NCBI GenBank assembly: GCA_037102815.1 | Contig: BTPP01000004.1 | Coordinates: 2,542,001-2,606,000 of the forward strand | Reading direction: 5' to 3' | DNA length: 64,000 bases | DNA from: Neurospora intermedia | Lineage: Eukaryota > Ascomycota > Sordariomycetes > Sordariales > Sordariaceae | Shown here: piece by piece, positions 22,791 through 34,314 of the stretch | How the letters are laid out: each line of letters begins with the position of its first letter | How positions within the stretch are numbered: position 1 is the first letter of the stretch | The notes under the pieces: generated by a model | The model's database searches: none | Told to the model about the DNA's origin: nothing | Seen by the model: the letters and a program-made list of their open reading frames with translations, nothing else | Translations under genes and position numbers: made by a program

Positions 22791-23758
22791 ATGCGCCCTC
22801 TCACAGAAACAGAGCAGAAGACCGTCTTCGAGAAGGTCGGTTTCAGTGCCGAAACAATCCCATATTTAATCAAGGATGAACAACAGCTGACTGATCGCTT
22901 CGGCACCCTAAAGCTTGCAAACTACTGCACCGATCTCAAGAGTCTTATCGCTCCTCTCGATGATGGCGACAGATACGTTTTCCGTCTGAACCACTCTCGC
23001 GTACGTTCTGCCTCTCTCGCTTCCCTCGCTTCCTCTCGACTTTGATCGATACACCGTCTCTTCCCTTTTGGCTGTGCGCCACCGAGGACAACGACAGCCG
23101 TGGCGACGGCGACGACAGCCACCACACCACCAACCAGAATAAGGGCCAGATAGACTGACAAAGATGATGCTATACAGGTTTACTACGTCCGTCTCTCCGT
23201 TGCCAACCTCGCCACCAGTGTCAGCCGCGATGCCCTCCTCAGCCTGGGTACCTGCCTTGGCAAGATGACCAAGACCGGAAAGTTCAGACTTCACATCACT
23301 GCCCGTACGTTCCATGTCCAATGCCGAATCCTTATGCGGTTACTGAGACCGTTGGAATTTATTTGAAAGCTAACAACCTCATTACCAACCTTATAGTTCC
23401 TATCCTCTCCGAGCACGCCCGTCATAAGATCTGGGTCAAGGACAACGGTGCCCAGCCCTTCCTCTACGGCTCGAACGGTATGCCTCTCCATCTCCTGGTC
23501 CTCTGTCCTACTAGCCTCATGAAAACTAACGAGCATTTGAAAACAGTCGTCAAGGCCCACGTCGGCCGTTGGTCCGAGGACTGCCCCGAGCACTCCGGTG
23601 TCGTCGTCTACAGCATGGCTGATATCCCCCTTGGCTTCGGTGTCACAGCTCGTAGCACAACCGAGGCACGCCGCCTTGATCCCACGGGTATCGTTTGCTT
23701 CCGTCAATCGGACTGCGGCGAGTACCTCCGTGATGAGGACACCCTCTTTGCTGGTTAA
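22791..23758 (+). CDS. nip7: 60S ribosome biogenesis protein Nip7
   Basis: Four exons (22791-23000, 23178-23304, 23397-23477, 23547-23758) encode 209 residues that follow yeast Nip7 closely: [17 protein letters not shown] at the start, [63 protein letters not shown] and ending [13 protein letters not shown]. The C-terminal PUA domain (about residue 130 on) binds RNA. Nip7 works in the nucleolus in 27S pre-rRNA processing and joining of 60S precursors. It is about 28 residues longer than yeast Nip7 because of an insertion after residue 30 ([17 protein letters not shown]). All intron borders are GT..AG and frame-keeping. Confidence 0.95.
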
Positions 23759-24182
23759 AGTGTCGGTCCGAGTAAGAAAGAGGGAAGGAATTAACGAAGG
23801 CTTGGAAAAGAGAAGGTCATATGAACTTTTTTTTGCTTTAGGGAAGTACCATAAAGGCGTCCTGGCGTTTACAACACACACATACACTTTTGGTCAGAAT
23901 CAGATACCTCCAGCATTTTTATCTGGGCAGATATAATTTGATCTTTTTTCTCGTCGAGCACTGGGGGAGGACCAAGACATTCCTATATCCTTTATCAGGA
24001 ATCGTGATGGGAACCTCTTGACCTCGTTGTTTTCATACCTGTGGAAGCCATTGCTCGTCCAGATCCCGACTTATGCAACACTCAAGTTGTATCTGTTTAT
24101 GTTTTGTTCAACATGTAATTTCAAGGTACAAGCCCCGTACATGTTTTTCGTATAACCGCACCTTTTCTACCATGCCATACCT
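23759..24182. other. Convergent 3' region of nip7 and pro1
   Basis: Short region between two converging stop codons. It contains only AT-rich 3'-end-like sequence; no gene is seen. Confidence 0.5.
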
Positions 24183-26029
24183 TCAAGCCCGATGTCCCCC
24201 AACAGGACTAGCCGGCCTACTCACCGTATTGTAAAAGCTCACACTCTCCCTCTGCGCCACATACTCGCTATCCGCATACCCCAACAGCTGCCCAATCTCC
24301 ACGCTCTGATGTCCCTTAATCCTTGCAATCTCGGCGCTCGCGTAGTTGGTCAGGCACCGGCCCACCTCAACCGCTTCACCCTCCCACATCTTGCCATCCG
24401 GACCGGGCGTAGACCGGCGCTTGTCAACGACGCACAGGCGCACAGCCTCTTGCTGAGCAAAGAAACCCTCGACATCCACCACGCCAACGGGAAGCAGCCC
24501 AGCTTTACCGAGGAGAGCCTTGTACGCGCCCTGGTCAATGTACAAAGTTCCATGCGGACGCAGGCCGTGCAGGATCCAGAAGTAGCGGTCGCGAACGGGC
24601 GAGGGCGAGGGTAGGAAGCGCGTGTGAAGCGGGATCTGGCTGCGGTCGATGACGGCTGGGACCTGCTCGGAGCTTGGGTTGACGGCCACGGCTGGGGTGG
24701 AGGTGCCAGTGACGGAGTCGGAATTGTTGTTGAGGGAGGCGAGAGACGCTGTGGACGGGTGGTTGATCTGCGTGGTAAGGGAGGCCGGGGAACGGCTGCC
24801 TTGGATATGCCTGACGATCTTGTGAATGTTGCCTGGGTTGGAAGAGCGAGTGATCACGGTGGTGACGCCGGCGGAAGTGGCAAGGCGGGCGGCCACGATC
24901 TTGGTGGACATGCCGCCTGTGCCGAGCGATGAGCCGGCTTGAGAGACTGGAAAGTGGAGGCACATGGTTAGAATGTTGTATGAGACCCTGTGCTACAGGA
25001 ACAGAATGGAGCTTCTTACCATCGGCAACAAGGGCACCGATATCTTCCACAACCTCGATTGGCTGGGCGTCAGGGTTGGTTCTGGGGTTCTTGTCATAGA
25101 GACAGTCGACGTCGGTCATGAGGAAGAGGAGATCGGCGTGGACCATGGCGGCGGTGATGGCTGACAGAGTATCGTTGTCACCAAACTTGATTTCAGACAC
25201 GGCCAGCGTATCGTTCTCGTTGACGATGGGGATCACGCCCATATCGAGCAACTCATGAATAGTGTTCTGCGCATTGAGATATCGTGATCGCTGAAGGGAA
25301 AGTCAGCGGAAAGTCGTTCATCATCCAGGTGTGTGATGCCCACTCACATCGGAAATATCGCTTCTGGTGAGCAAGATCTGGGCGATGGGCTGTCTGAGAT
25401 GGTTGAACAAACTGTCCCACAGACTCATTAGGCGACACTGTCCGATAGCTGCCAAGGCCTGTTGTGGTGTAAGTCGAATTATCCTTCTTGTGGTGTAACC
25501 AGGAGGACTTGCCTGCAACTTTGAGATGTGTTTTGGTCTCCTCTCAACGTCCATTCTTTGGAGGCCAACTCCGATGGCGCCGGATGAGACAATGATGACT
25601 TTATGCCCATCTTTACGTAGCTTGACCGCTGTCTCGACTATTAGGGTGAGATTGGATAGAAGGGGCTCATGTGTTTTTTCGTCCACAATGGAACTGGTTC
25701 CTGGGGGAGTGAGTGTTAGCCCAGTGAGCCGTGGCTGATGAGATCCAGCGTGTATTGTTGTCGTTTCACATGAACCTAGAGCAGCAGTTCATGATATTTC
25801 GCGGAGAACATTGGGGGGGTTCCCTCACCGAGTTTAATGACCACTCCAAGGGAACGAGGGCTCTTCATAGCTATAATTCCAAAAGAAAGCGTTAACACAC
25901 AGCTCTTTCAGGTAAGCGCCTCAAAACAGTAGACTGAGACCGCTCTCGAGGATGATGGGTGAGTGAGATGAAATAACAGAGTGTGGTTCTGCACTTACAC
26001 ACATGGTGATGTTGCGTCTCGGGCTCCAT
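24183..26029 (-). CDS. pro1: Glutamate 5-kinase
   Basis: Six exons (25999-26029, 25829-25870, 25513-25700, 25348-25458, 25020-25290, 24183-24946) give 468 residues. The amino-acid kinase domain shows [70 protein letters not shown] and [17 protein letters not shown], in family order. A C-terminal PUA domain follows (from ~350, [31 protein letters not shown]). A ~35-residue Ser/Thr/Asn-rich insert (about 301-335) separates the two. It phosphorylates glutamate to gamma-glutamyl phosphate, the first and proline-feedback-regulated step of proline synthesis. The intron at 25459-25512 has a GC donor (CAG|GCAAGT) and AACAG acceptor. The first exon contributes only ten codons. Confidence 0.92.
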
Positions 26030-26775
26030 CTTTTTTTAAGTATTCAGACTGCAGCTGGCCTGTATGCGCGTGATTTCACTCAACCCCAGCTTGGCCGATC
26101 AACAACTGAACCGTTTCTCGATGTGGAATTGATCCCTTCAAGGTGCATTCGGTACGGACATGATTCTCTTGGGTGCTCCTGGAAACTGGAGTCACAGTGG
26201 GTGCCGCGACTTTGGCAAAGTGGACCGAGTCGTTGTTGACCGCGCCAACGGCCGACATCGGGGCACAAAGACGGGAACGTGAGGACAGGAAAAAACTGGG
26301 CCATTCCACGGTCACCGCCCAAGACCAGTTTCAGGGCATTGTCACAGGGCAATTTCAGCGCCCTTTTAGGGACAGACCGCTCCGGGCTTACCGGCTTTGT
26401 TGTCTCCGACAGGGCGTGAGATGTCGGCTTTTGCGCGCTAGGTGACCTAGCGCCCGTAACGCAAGTCCCGAACTCCCGGTTCCCGTCCGTCCCGATGGGA
26501 AACTTCCCTTAGCTACCTACCACCTACCTCCGTCTCCATACACTGCGCGTCCGGGTACGTAGTGACGACATGCCAGGTGCAGCTGGGCTGTTTTCCGTGG
26601 TGTCCCCACTGTAAATTTTAGGTCCCAGACCTCCCCGTCAAGGTGCCCATCTCATCACAAACACGATTCGGTTCGATTGCAGATCAACGATTGGAACCCC
26701 CACCTTCGACGATAACCTCCAGCTCAACCTCGAAGCAAACACAACGTCCGAACAGACAACCACACCATACTCACC
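26030..26775. promoter_or_regulatory. Divergent promoter region of pro1 and atp23
   Basis: About 0.75 kb between divergent start codons. The half near atp23 is C-rich and CA-rich, like Neurospora leaders. I did not find a canonical Gcn4/CPC1 site (TGACTCA) that would mark amino-acid control of pro1; tttcactcaacc near 26074 is only a partial match. Confidence 0.4.
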
Positions 26776-27741
26776 ATGTCACCAGCGCCTACCACTAGCG
26801 CCGGCCCCGCGTCCTCGGGCATTCCTCCCTCCTCCCTCCCCACATCCACCGTCACCGAGAACGATACGAAACCCTCCTCCTCCTCCTCGAAAGCCAACGA
26901 TCTCCTCCCTCGCTACCTCACGAACGACCCCTCCCGCACCGGCTACGACCCCTCCATCCAATGGTGGATGAACTACTTCAAGATTCTCACCGGCCAAATC
27001 ACGCCCGAGGGCGTCGAGCACTACCGTGAAGACCGGTACAAGGCCAACGAGGCGCGCGACTGCGCGCGGTGCGAGGCCGACCGCGACTGGCTGTTTCAGA
27101 ACTCGCCGGTGATCCGGTTCCTGCGTGAGAAGGTGGCCAACCTAAACGGCGTCTTGGATGAGACCAATGTCGTGTGTCGCCGGTGTCCTAGCAGGATTGT
27201 GGTGATTCCCGGAAACAAGGACAAGGGCGAGGAGGATAGGATAGAGGTTGCCAGACAGGGTGGTGGGTTTAGTCCTGATCATGGCATCCTGTTGTGCGCC
27301 AATGAGATGCGCAATCGAGGACACTTGGAGGATACGCTGGCGCATGAGATGGTGCATGCTTGGGATCACCTGAGGTGGAAGGTGGATTGGTTCGGGGAGA
27401 AGAGTTTGAGGCACGCTGCTTGTACTGAGGTGAGTTCCCTCTCCCTTTCCTGTTCCGTCTGTTTCGTTTCGAGCTGGAAGGACAGTTGCTAATCTTTGGG
27501 ATGTTCTGAGCAGATCCGAGCATCAATGCTTAGCGGCGAGTGCAGATGGACACGCGAGTCTATTGTCCGAGGCAATTGGACGCTGACCCAACAATTTCAG
27601 AACTGCGTTCGTATGCGAGCCATCCAGTCGGTTATGGCACGGCCGACGTGCAAGGACGATGTACATGCAACAAAGGTGGTCAACGAGGTGTGGGACTCGT
27701 GCTTTGCGGACAAGAGGCCGTTTGAGGAGATTTATAGGTGA
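26776..27741 (+). CDS. atp23: Mitochondrial inner membrane protease Atp23
   Basis: Two exons (26776-27429 and 27514-27741) encode 293 residues. The metalloprotease motif [16 protein letters not shown] carries the HExxH zinc site. Around it are the Cys-rich stretches [43 protein letters not shown] and [32 protein letters not shown], all diagnostic of Atp23. The family lives in the intermembrane space, matures Atp6 and helps assemble the ATP synthase Fo sector; its cysteines form disulfides through the Mia40 pathway. The N-terminal ~45 residues are Ser/Pro/Thr-rich and disordered. The intron (84 bp) begins GTGAGT and ends GAGCAG. Confidence 0.95.
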
Positions 27742-28204
27742 TCTCGAGCCTGTATCGCGGATGGAGAGGGCATTTTATACCATGTACTCCTGCTGTTTTT
27801 GTAATGAACGTTTCTTGACATGTACAATCAATGATACCACTTCTATTTGACATTCTAGCTCAAATCTCATGGCGCTGATATATACACTGGTCACACATAT
27901 GATACATAAACTAAAGTCAATGTCCAGTCCATTGCTCGCTCAATGCCGGAACGGAGGTACGTATATGCACAGATAACAAACTCATAAGCCTCCTCCCCTT
28001 GACAATACGGGGATTCTGATCCTGGCCCTCTTCCTCTCGCTCAAACGCCCAAGAACGCCCGTATTACAACATGAAGAAAAGAAAAAAAATAAAAAAAACA
28101 AGAAAAAACAAGCTAACAATGCAAGTAGGCTCCACGCTTCCGCAGTGCTCGAAGAAAGTTCGACGGATATCAGACAAAGTAAAAGCAAGCCCAAGAGGCA
28201 CCCC
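27742..28204. other. Convergent 3' region of atp23 and the Aurora kinase gene
   Basis: It contains an A-rich stretch (about 28074-28112) and nothing gene-like. Confidence 0.5.
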
Positions 28205-29677
28205 TCAGTTGCCCATTTTACTTGCCATTTTCTCCCGGTTCGCAGCCCTTTCTCCCTTGACGCAGTGCTTCAAGATCCAAGGGTGGTTCTCCACCTCCTC
28301 CAAAGGAAGACGCTTCTCAGGGTCGAGTACCAACAACTGGATAATGGGTTAGCATTGAAAGACCATCCTCATGAGGAACAATGACTTCTTACCTTCTTGA
28401 TCAAATCCTTTGCCTCCTTGCTGACCCACTCGGGAATGGTCATATCCGCCCTCGCAATCCTCTTCTGTGTCATGATCGGCGTATCCTCAAACGGCGCCTC
28501 GCCGACCAGAAACTCATACGTCAACACGCCCAAGCTCCACAAGTCCACTTTCTCATTGTACCAGTTATCCTTGGATCCGCTCCGGATCATCTCTGGCGGC
28601 AGATAATCCAGGGTTCCGCAGAGCGTCTGCCTCCGGTTGTTGGGCGCGTGCACGCTCCAGCCGAAATCCGATATCTTGATCTCCCCGTGAATGCCCACTA
28701 GAATATTCTCCGGTTTGATGTCGCGGTGAATGACGTGCTTGCGGTGCAAGTATTTGAGGGCGGATGCCATTTGCGCAACATACTGCGCTGCTTTCCATTC
28801 GGGGAAACGGTTTTCTTTGCGCAGGTGCTTATACAGCTCGCCCTTGCCGGCGTACTCGAGAATCAAAAAGATGCGCTTGCTGTCATGGAAGTGTCCGTAC
28901 AACTTCAAGATATTGGGGTGTCGTAGGTTGGATTGAATTTCGATCTCGCGACGCACTTGCTTCTCGACTCCGGTGCCGTGTTGCAATTCCGACTTGTAGA
29001 GCACCTTGAGGGCACAGATGAAACCAGAGCTGCGCTCCCGCGCGAGGTATACGCGGCCGAATTTGCCTTTGCCAAGTGGCCGACCGATTTCAAACATGCC
29101 AAGGTGGAATTGTTTGGGGGATATCGACTGATCGTAGCCGGCACTGGAGGATGACTCGGATGTAGATGTACCTGTCGAAGACACGCTAGCGGAGGCCATT
29201 GGCTGCGAGAGTTCGTCGTGATCATCGTCGTCGACTCTACGAATGCCGGCGTATGTCGTGGACTTGTGAGCGGCGGATGAAACAATGGTCGAAGATTTCG
29301 TGGCAACGGGAACGGTTCTCTGTGGTTTTCGTGGTGAGGGAGGTTCGCTAGAGATAATGGGCGGATTCTTCCTTTGCGCGATCTGCGAAGGAACAAGGAA
29401 CGGAGGTGCTTACTACGGTATTGCCGCTTTGCGATTGAAGGGCTACTTTGAAGAGATTCGGCCTGCCGGGGGCGCTCGTGTGTTGTACTTGACTGGGACC
29501 TGCCTACGATCGCGCATATCAGTCAGAGAGGCTATCAAGCAAACATTGTTGTATAAATCATACCTTTGACTTGAGCTCTCTCGCCTTTTGCTGAAGTCGA
29601 GCGCCATCGCTTGGATCGTTGTTTTCGTCATGTATCGACATGCGCCCGAAGCGTGACTCCATTGGTTGGCCCGCCAT
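28205..29677 (-). CDS. Aurora-family mitotic serine/threonine kinase
   Basis: Four exons (29564-29677, 29447-29503, 28393-29382, 28205-28336) give 430 residues. A ~150-residue disordered N terminus precedes the kinase domain: glycine loop [18 protein letters not shown] lysine in [11 protein letters not shown], catalytic loop [23 protein letters not shown], and the Aurora-type activation segment [17 protein letters not shown] with its Thr. The DFGWS and RRxTLCGT signatures separate Aurora from other AGC-like kinases. Fungi generally have one Aurora (Ipl1/Ark1), the catalytic subunit of the chromosomal passenger complex that corrects kinetochore attachments and acts in cytokinesis. The small exon of 19 codons was placed by frame continuity. 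Introns are 60, 64 and 56 bp. Confidence 0.94.
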
Positions 29678-30625
29678 CTTGGGCAGGACGATTTCTAGGA
29701 TCGCGAATGAGAAAGAGTCGCCAGGAAGACTAGGTGGGATGTTGCATAGATGATGGAAATCTAGCGGGCGGGCGCAAAGCAATACACTCGATTCCTAGGG
29801 CGTCGTGTTGAAAGCGCAGGCCACTTCAGTATTTATTGGTTGGAGTTGGTTGTCAAGCAAGGTTGGTTTTACACAAGGCCAGCGAAGTTGATGCTGATTG
29901 GAGTTGAAACGACACTTCCCAGATGGTGGGCCAGGATTGGGGCTTTATTTACCGGGGCTCAGTTCCGTTGCCTAGCAACAGTCATTGTCTTGTCTGGCTG
30001 CGCCGAACCTTCCCTCCTGGGCTCCCTGATCAAAGAACTGAGACCACGGCAGCAATGATGCAGTGGGAAGGTGGGCTTGGGCTCAGCAGCGTCTAGAGGA
30101 TTACAGGAGGCACGCCCTTGGACTTGACAAACCGAAGAGACCTGACTCGGTGGTAATTGATACGGCAATGAATATGACTGCGAGGATCTCATTTGTCTGA
30201 TATCTTTGTTTTTCTCAGATCTCCCTGGCAGAAGCACATTTGATGGCAGATGTCGTCGTAGCAACGGGATTAACCCGACATCCAAGCAATCAAGCCCTGC
30301 CGCCCCTGCAGGTGCGCGCTAACATCGGAGCTGGATGGGGGGAGAGCCCCGCTGAACCCCGCTAGATCTCCAAGCTGCTCTGAGCCTCCGACAGTTTTCA
30401 TCTACTATCCCGTCTGGACATGGAAAACACAAAGGCTCGGGGTACATATCGGCCTTCTTCGCACCATCGACTGCTGGGAATTGTACCAAGCTTGACGTTT
30501 GACCTCAAATAACGGTCTGACTTCTTACATTTCCAAAATCACAGCAACAACTGGGCGTCAAATACCTTGAAACGCCCTCGCCCGTACAGAACAGTGACCG
30601 AATCCCTCACCCGACGACGACGACG
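29678..30625. promoter_or_regulatory. Divergent promoter region of the Aurora kinase and tip41 genes
   Basis: About 0.95 kb between divergent starts. No frame is supported. A CGACGA-rich stretch just before 30626 is part of the tip41 leader. Confidence 0.45.
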
Positions 30626-31686
30626 ATGACGACGCCCACCATGACGTCCGTCAAAATCAACCACATATCATCGCTCAACGAGCCGTACCCCTCTCCTTCG
30701 GCCCTCGAAGCCGCCACAACAACGCACGTTCAAGGCGCCTTCGTTATTGCCACGCGTAAGCTGCCCATCCTCAAATCGGGTCCCATCGACGCCATGTCGG
30801 AGCGGCTGGGAATTCCAATTCCCGAGATGATCTTCGGTGATAACCTGGTGTCGATCACGCACCGGCCAACGGGCTGGTCGATCGAATTCAACGCCGAGGA
30901 CGCGCTCGAGCGCGTGGACAAAACGGGCGAAAAGATGCTGCAGGTGGCGTACGCGGGCGAGTGGAGCTCGAGCCGCGAGAAGACGAGCGCGGGCATCAGC
31001 GAGGTGGTCAAGCCGTTTGACTGGAGTTATACAACGGACTATTGTGGGACGGAGAGGTCCGGCTCGACCGGAGGGGCTGAAGGGAAAGAAACAAAGTTGC
31101 ATGGGGACGAGAACACACCGGATATACCTATTGAGCTCCTGAAGCGGCGAGACCCGATCCTCTTCGCGGACGAGGTGGTCCTTTACGAAAGCGAGCTAGA
31201 TGACAACGGGTGCAGTATCGTCAGCGTGAAGCTGCGGGTGATGGAGCACCGCATGTTGCTGCTGTGCCGGATGTTCATGCGGTTGGATAACGTGCTGGTG
31301 CGGGTGCGGGATACGAGGGTGTATGTGGATTTTGACAAGGAGGAGGTAATTAGAGAGTATACGGAGAGGGAGGATAAGTTTGAGAATGTGAAGACGGTAA
31401 GTTCTTTTGGGAAAAAGGAGACAGGATTGCAAAGGAATAGGTTAGCTGACGACTTTTTGGCTTTGCGAAACAGAAACTCTTCATGCAAGGCCTCAAACTG
31501 GACCAGGTCACCATCGCACTTCGTGATGCCAACCAGGTAGCGCCTCTGCTGCCGCTCATCAAGCAGGGAGTTGAGAGCGTTATCCTAGGCCCGGGTGTGG
31601 CTACAAAGACGACGACAACAACACGGTTCCCAGGGCAAACGCAATCGACACTACAGGCTCAGTTTGTCCGTCCGCCGCCAAGATAG
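30626..31686 (+). CDS. tip41: TIP41-like protein, TOR/type 2A phosphatase regulator
   Basis: Two exons (30626-31396 and 31474-31686) encode 327 residues. TIP41 family signatures are clear: GWSIEFNAEDALERV, PFDWSYTTDY, RRDPILFADEVVLYESELDDNG, SVKLRVMEHRMLLLCRMFMRLDNVLVRVRDTRVYVDF and LKLDQVTIALRDANQVAPLLPLI. In yeast Tip41 binds Tap42 and modulates PP2A-like phosphatases under TORC1 control. A Thr/Gly/Glu-rich insert lies after the DWSYTTDYCGT block. The first ATG is used; a second five codons on would also serve. The C-terminal tail is Thr-rich. Confidence 0.95.
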
Positions 31687-32154
31687 GGTTTGAGGACAGA
31701 TTCTTACACGTTTAGAGCATTGTGTGCAAGATAACATGGGTTGACATTTTCATGATTGACAGATCAACGGCATTACAGGCGTTAAGGGGGGTTTGGCTAA
31801 GGATACATAGAATCGGGATCATGCGGAGCTGCACCAACAACACCGCTATTAATCGTGGATGTTCTCCCGACCTGATCACCATTTGAAGATGCATATCAAA
31901 GCCGGTCTATTCATGTCTTTGGTCATAGTTCTTGGCGACACCTGAGGTGAACAACTGAAGACAGCCTTATTTTCAGCCAGTGACTATGCAGAACGCTAGT
32001 AATCCAGATACCCGTCGACCTTTGAAACACAATACACCATACCACATACCATTCCGAATTGCGGCATGTGCCCGAATTGAAAAAAAAAAAAAAAAAACAG
32101 ACCACCTGGCATGAAAATCCAACTCCATAACCCAGTAAATGCAACATAACCACA
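31687..32154. other. Convergent 3' region with an 18-bp poly-A run
   Basis: It lies between two converging genes. A pure run of 18 A is at 32080-32097. No target duplication or retrocopy body adjoins it, so it looks like simple slippage. Confidence 0.55.
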
Positions 32155-34314
32155 TCACCTAGCATCCGGAATAGGCGAACTCGGCTGCGTAACCTCCTCA
32201 AACGACAACTCCCACTTATCCACCTCCTTGAACTTCTTCGCCGCCTTCTGCAGCTCTTCACCCAGTCTCTCCGTCATCATTTGCGTCGTTTCCGGCAATT
32301 CTTCAGCTTCACCAAGGTCCATTGCAGAAACTGGTTCCTGGTCATCGTCGTCCTCACCATCCTGCTCCTTATCCCTGCCACCGCCCGAAGCATCAGCACC
32401 ATCGGCGTTCTCCTTGTCGGAGCCCGCTCTACCGTACGTTCGGTTTGGCTCCGAACCGCCGGGTTTGGTTTTGGCAGCGGCTTTGCCATTGGTAGTTGTA
32501 CCAAGTGGCGGCTTCATTTTCTGCTTATCCTTCTCTTTCAGCTGCTTCTGCTTTGCGGCACTAAGCGCCTTTTCCTTCTTTTTCCTGGCGGCAGCGGTGG
32601 CGATGTATGATAGTTCGTCACCGTCTGCAGTAGTTTCATCTTCTGAAGAGGAGGAGGAGCCCTCGTCACTAGTGATGTCGTAAGGGTTCTCCTTGTTCCT
32701 CCCCTTCTTGTTCTTTTTTTCAGGTTTTGCGCGATTCCGTCGAGCAGGCAGCAAGCTTGTCAGTGCCTCGGTTGCTAATTTTTCCTCTTCACGCTTTTTG
32801 GCAGCTCCGGTGGCCTTTTTGGTTGCTGCGGCGACGACTGCTGAGGCCTTTGCAGTATTTGGGGCTTTGTAGTTTGGTGAGTGTGTGAGTGAGGGTGGTG
32901 AGGAAAGTTCGGATGACATGTCCGCGTCTACAGCCCCCATTGGCCCGGCGCCTAGACGTGGTAGCAGTTCAGGAGTCTGAAGTCGTTCTGTGTAAACAGG
33001 TGCTGCTCGTCGGCTGTTGTAGGACCGGTGCGTCAAGTTGTTGAGTGATGGCCAGGCCACTGGGCTCTCAGCCTCTGAGGAATCGCTTGCGGGTGGTGCG
33101 TTGACCGGGTCGTTAGGATCGATGGGGGGCCTGGACTGCCTGGGAGGACTGTACGGTATATGGTCTGGAACAGGCGAAAGGGCGGGTGTTGAGAGTGGCG
33201 ATGACATGGGGCTGTCGCTTCCATCTCGCATCTCTATTGACTGGTGAATGACCTCATCTTCTTCCTCTGCTGGTTCAGGAACAGGTTGCTCATGTACCAC
33301 TGATCTGCCGCGCTTCTTACGACCGGAGTGGCTTTCAAGTGACTTACGTTTCTTCGAGCGCCGAGATGGAGAGCCGGTTTCCATGATTTCTTCGTCGTCG
33401 ACAGGCATCGCTCCACTGGAGGCCGGAATCGTGACATCGGCACCCAAAGCTGCGCCTGTGAAAGCGCTGGCACCAGACCGTCTCTTCATCATGTCGAGCG
33501 GCGTCGACTCGCCATCTGGACCTGAATCTTCGTCTTCAATAGCCGCTTCTCGATCCACATCCATATGATCTTCCTCATCAGTCATGGGGATGCGTGACAC
33601 CTGCGAAGTCACGGACAGGGATCTCTGTCGTCGCCCTTTCTGTGCCGTTCCCAAAATACTGGGCTCACGCGCTCGTCGCTTGAACAGACCCAGATTGAGC
33701 GTAGACATGACGCTCGGTGTAGTGGGCCCCCTGCTACTTGGTCTGACGGGTCCGTCGTCTCTGCCTGAGACACTGTTTTGACGTGGACGGTGGCGCTGGA
33801 AGAGACCGACATCGAACGAAGAGGTGTTGGCGGACCGGTAGCCACCGGCATTCTGTGCGGTAATCGTAGGGTCCTCGAGACTATCGTCGAGGTCAAACAT
33901 ATCGTCATCCAGATCCAGGCCGGAAGTGTCGCCTGTTAATCGCCGGGGCGCTCGCGGGCTCGGTCGGGCGGACTCCTCTCTCTCGCGTCTGGGATAGGAG
34001 GTCGCAGCATCGGGATCCTGGTCGGTGTCGGCAGTACCGGTTGTTGAGGTCATATTGGCCAGCCGGTCTATGGCCTGGTCTCGCCTCTGTTTTGCGTCCT
34101 CCAGCTCCTTGGCCTGGTCGGAATTCATGTGTCGTTGGGCTGCTGCCACGGCGGCGGCGCGCTGCTTGGCGCGTTCCTTCTCTCGATCGCTAACATCGTA
34201 GATATCGCTGCTGGGGTCTGTGGGAGTCGGTTTAGTGACGACGGGTGGTGTGGCGGAGGAGCTGTTCGCTGTTGGCTGCGACGGTGCAACCCGTGATTTC
34301 CTTGGTCTGGGCAT
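32155..34314 (-). CDS. Large disordered, charged protein of unknown function
   Basis: One uninterrupted 719-codon frame with good start context; not recognised. It starts MPRPRKSRVAP, an AT-hook-like basic patch. Residues ~45-85 (REKERAKQRAAAVAAAQRHMN and DQAKELEDAKQRRDQAIDRL) form a predicted coiled coil. The middle is Ser/Pro/Asp-rich with basic clusters that could be nuclear localisation signals (SRRSKKRKS, GRKKRGRS). Then come KK/AA-rich stretches, an acidic run (DEGSSSSSEDETTADGDE) and a C-terminal helix-like end (MMTERLGEELQKAAKKFKEVDKW, then ELSFEEVT). The composition suggests a nuclear or chromatin protein; that is inference. The first and last ~60 residues look the most constrained and are the best search handles. 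Confidence 0.75.
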   Translation of the reverse strand: MPRPRKSRVAPSQPTANSSSATPPVVTKPTPTDPSSDIYDVSDREKERAKQRAAAVAAAQRHMNSDQAKELEDAKQRRDQAIDRLANMTSTTGTADTDQDPDAATSYPRREREESARPSPRAPRRLTGDTSGLDLDDDMFDLDDSLEDPTITAQNAGGYRSANTSSFDVGLFQRHRPRQNSVSGRDDGPVRPSSRGPTTPSVMSTLNLGLFKRRAREPSILGTAQKGRRQRSLSVTSQVSRIPMTDEEDHMDVDREAAIEDEDSGPDGESTPLDMMKRRSGASAFTGAALGADVTIPASSGAMPVDDEEIMETGSPSRRSKKRKSLESHSGRKKRGRSVVHEQPVPEPAEEEDEVIHQSIEMRDGSDSPMSSPLSTPALSPVPDHIPYSPPRQSRPPIDPNDPVNAPPASDSSEAESPVAWPSLNNLTHRSYNSRRAAPVYTERLQTPELLPRLGAGPMGAVDADMSSELSSPPSLTHSPNYKAPNTAKASAVVAAATKKATGAAKKREEEKLATEALTSLLPARRNRAKPEKKNKKGRNKENPYDITSDEGSSSSSEDETTADGDELSYIATAAARKKKEKALSAAKQKQLKEKDKQKMKPPLGTTTNGKAAAKTKPGGSEPNRTYGRAGSDKENADGADASGGGRDKEQDGEDDDDQEPVSAMDLGEAEELPETTQMMTERLGEELQKAAKKFKEVDKWELSFEEVTQPSSPIPDAR

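Noticed and set aside
32080-32097. Run of 18 A as a possible retrocopy tail
   Set aside because: No target duplication and no cDNA-like body upstream on either strand.
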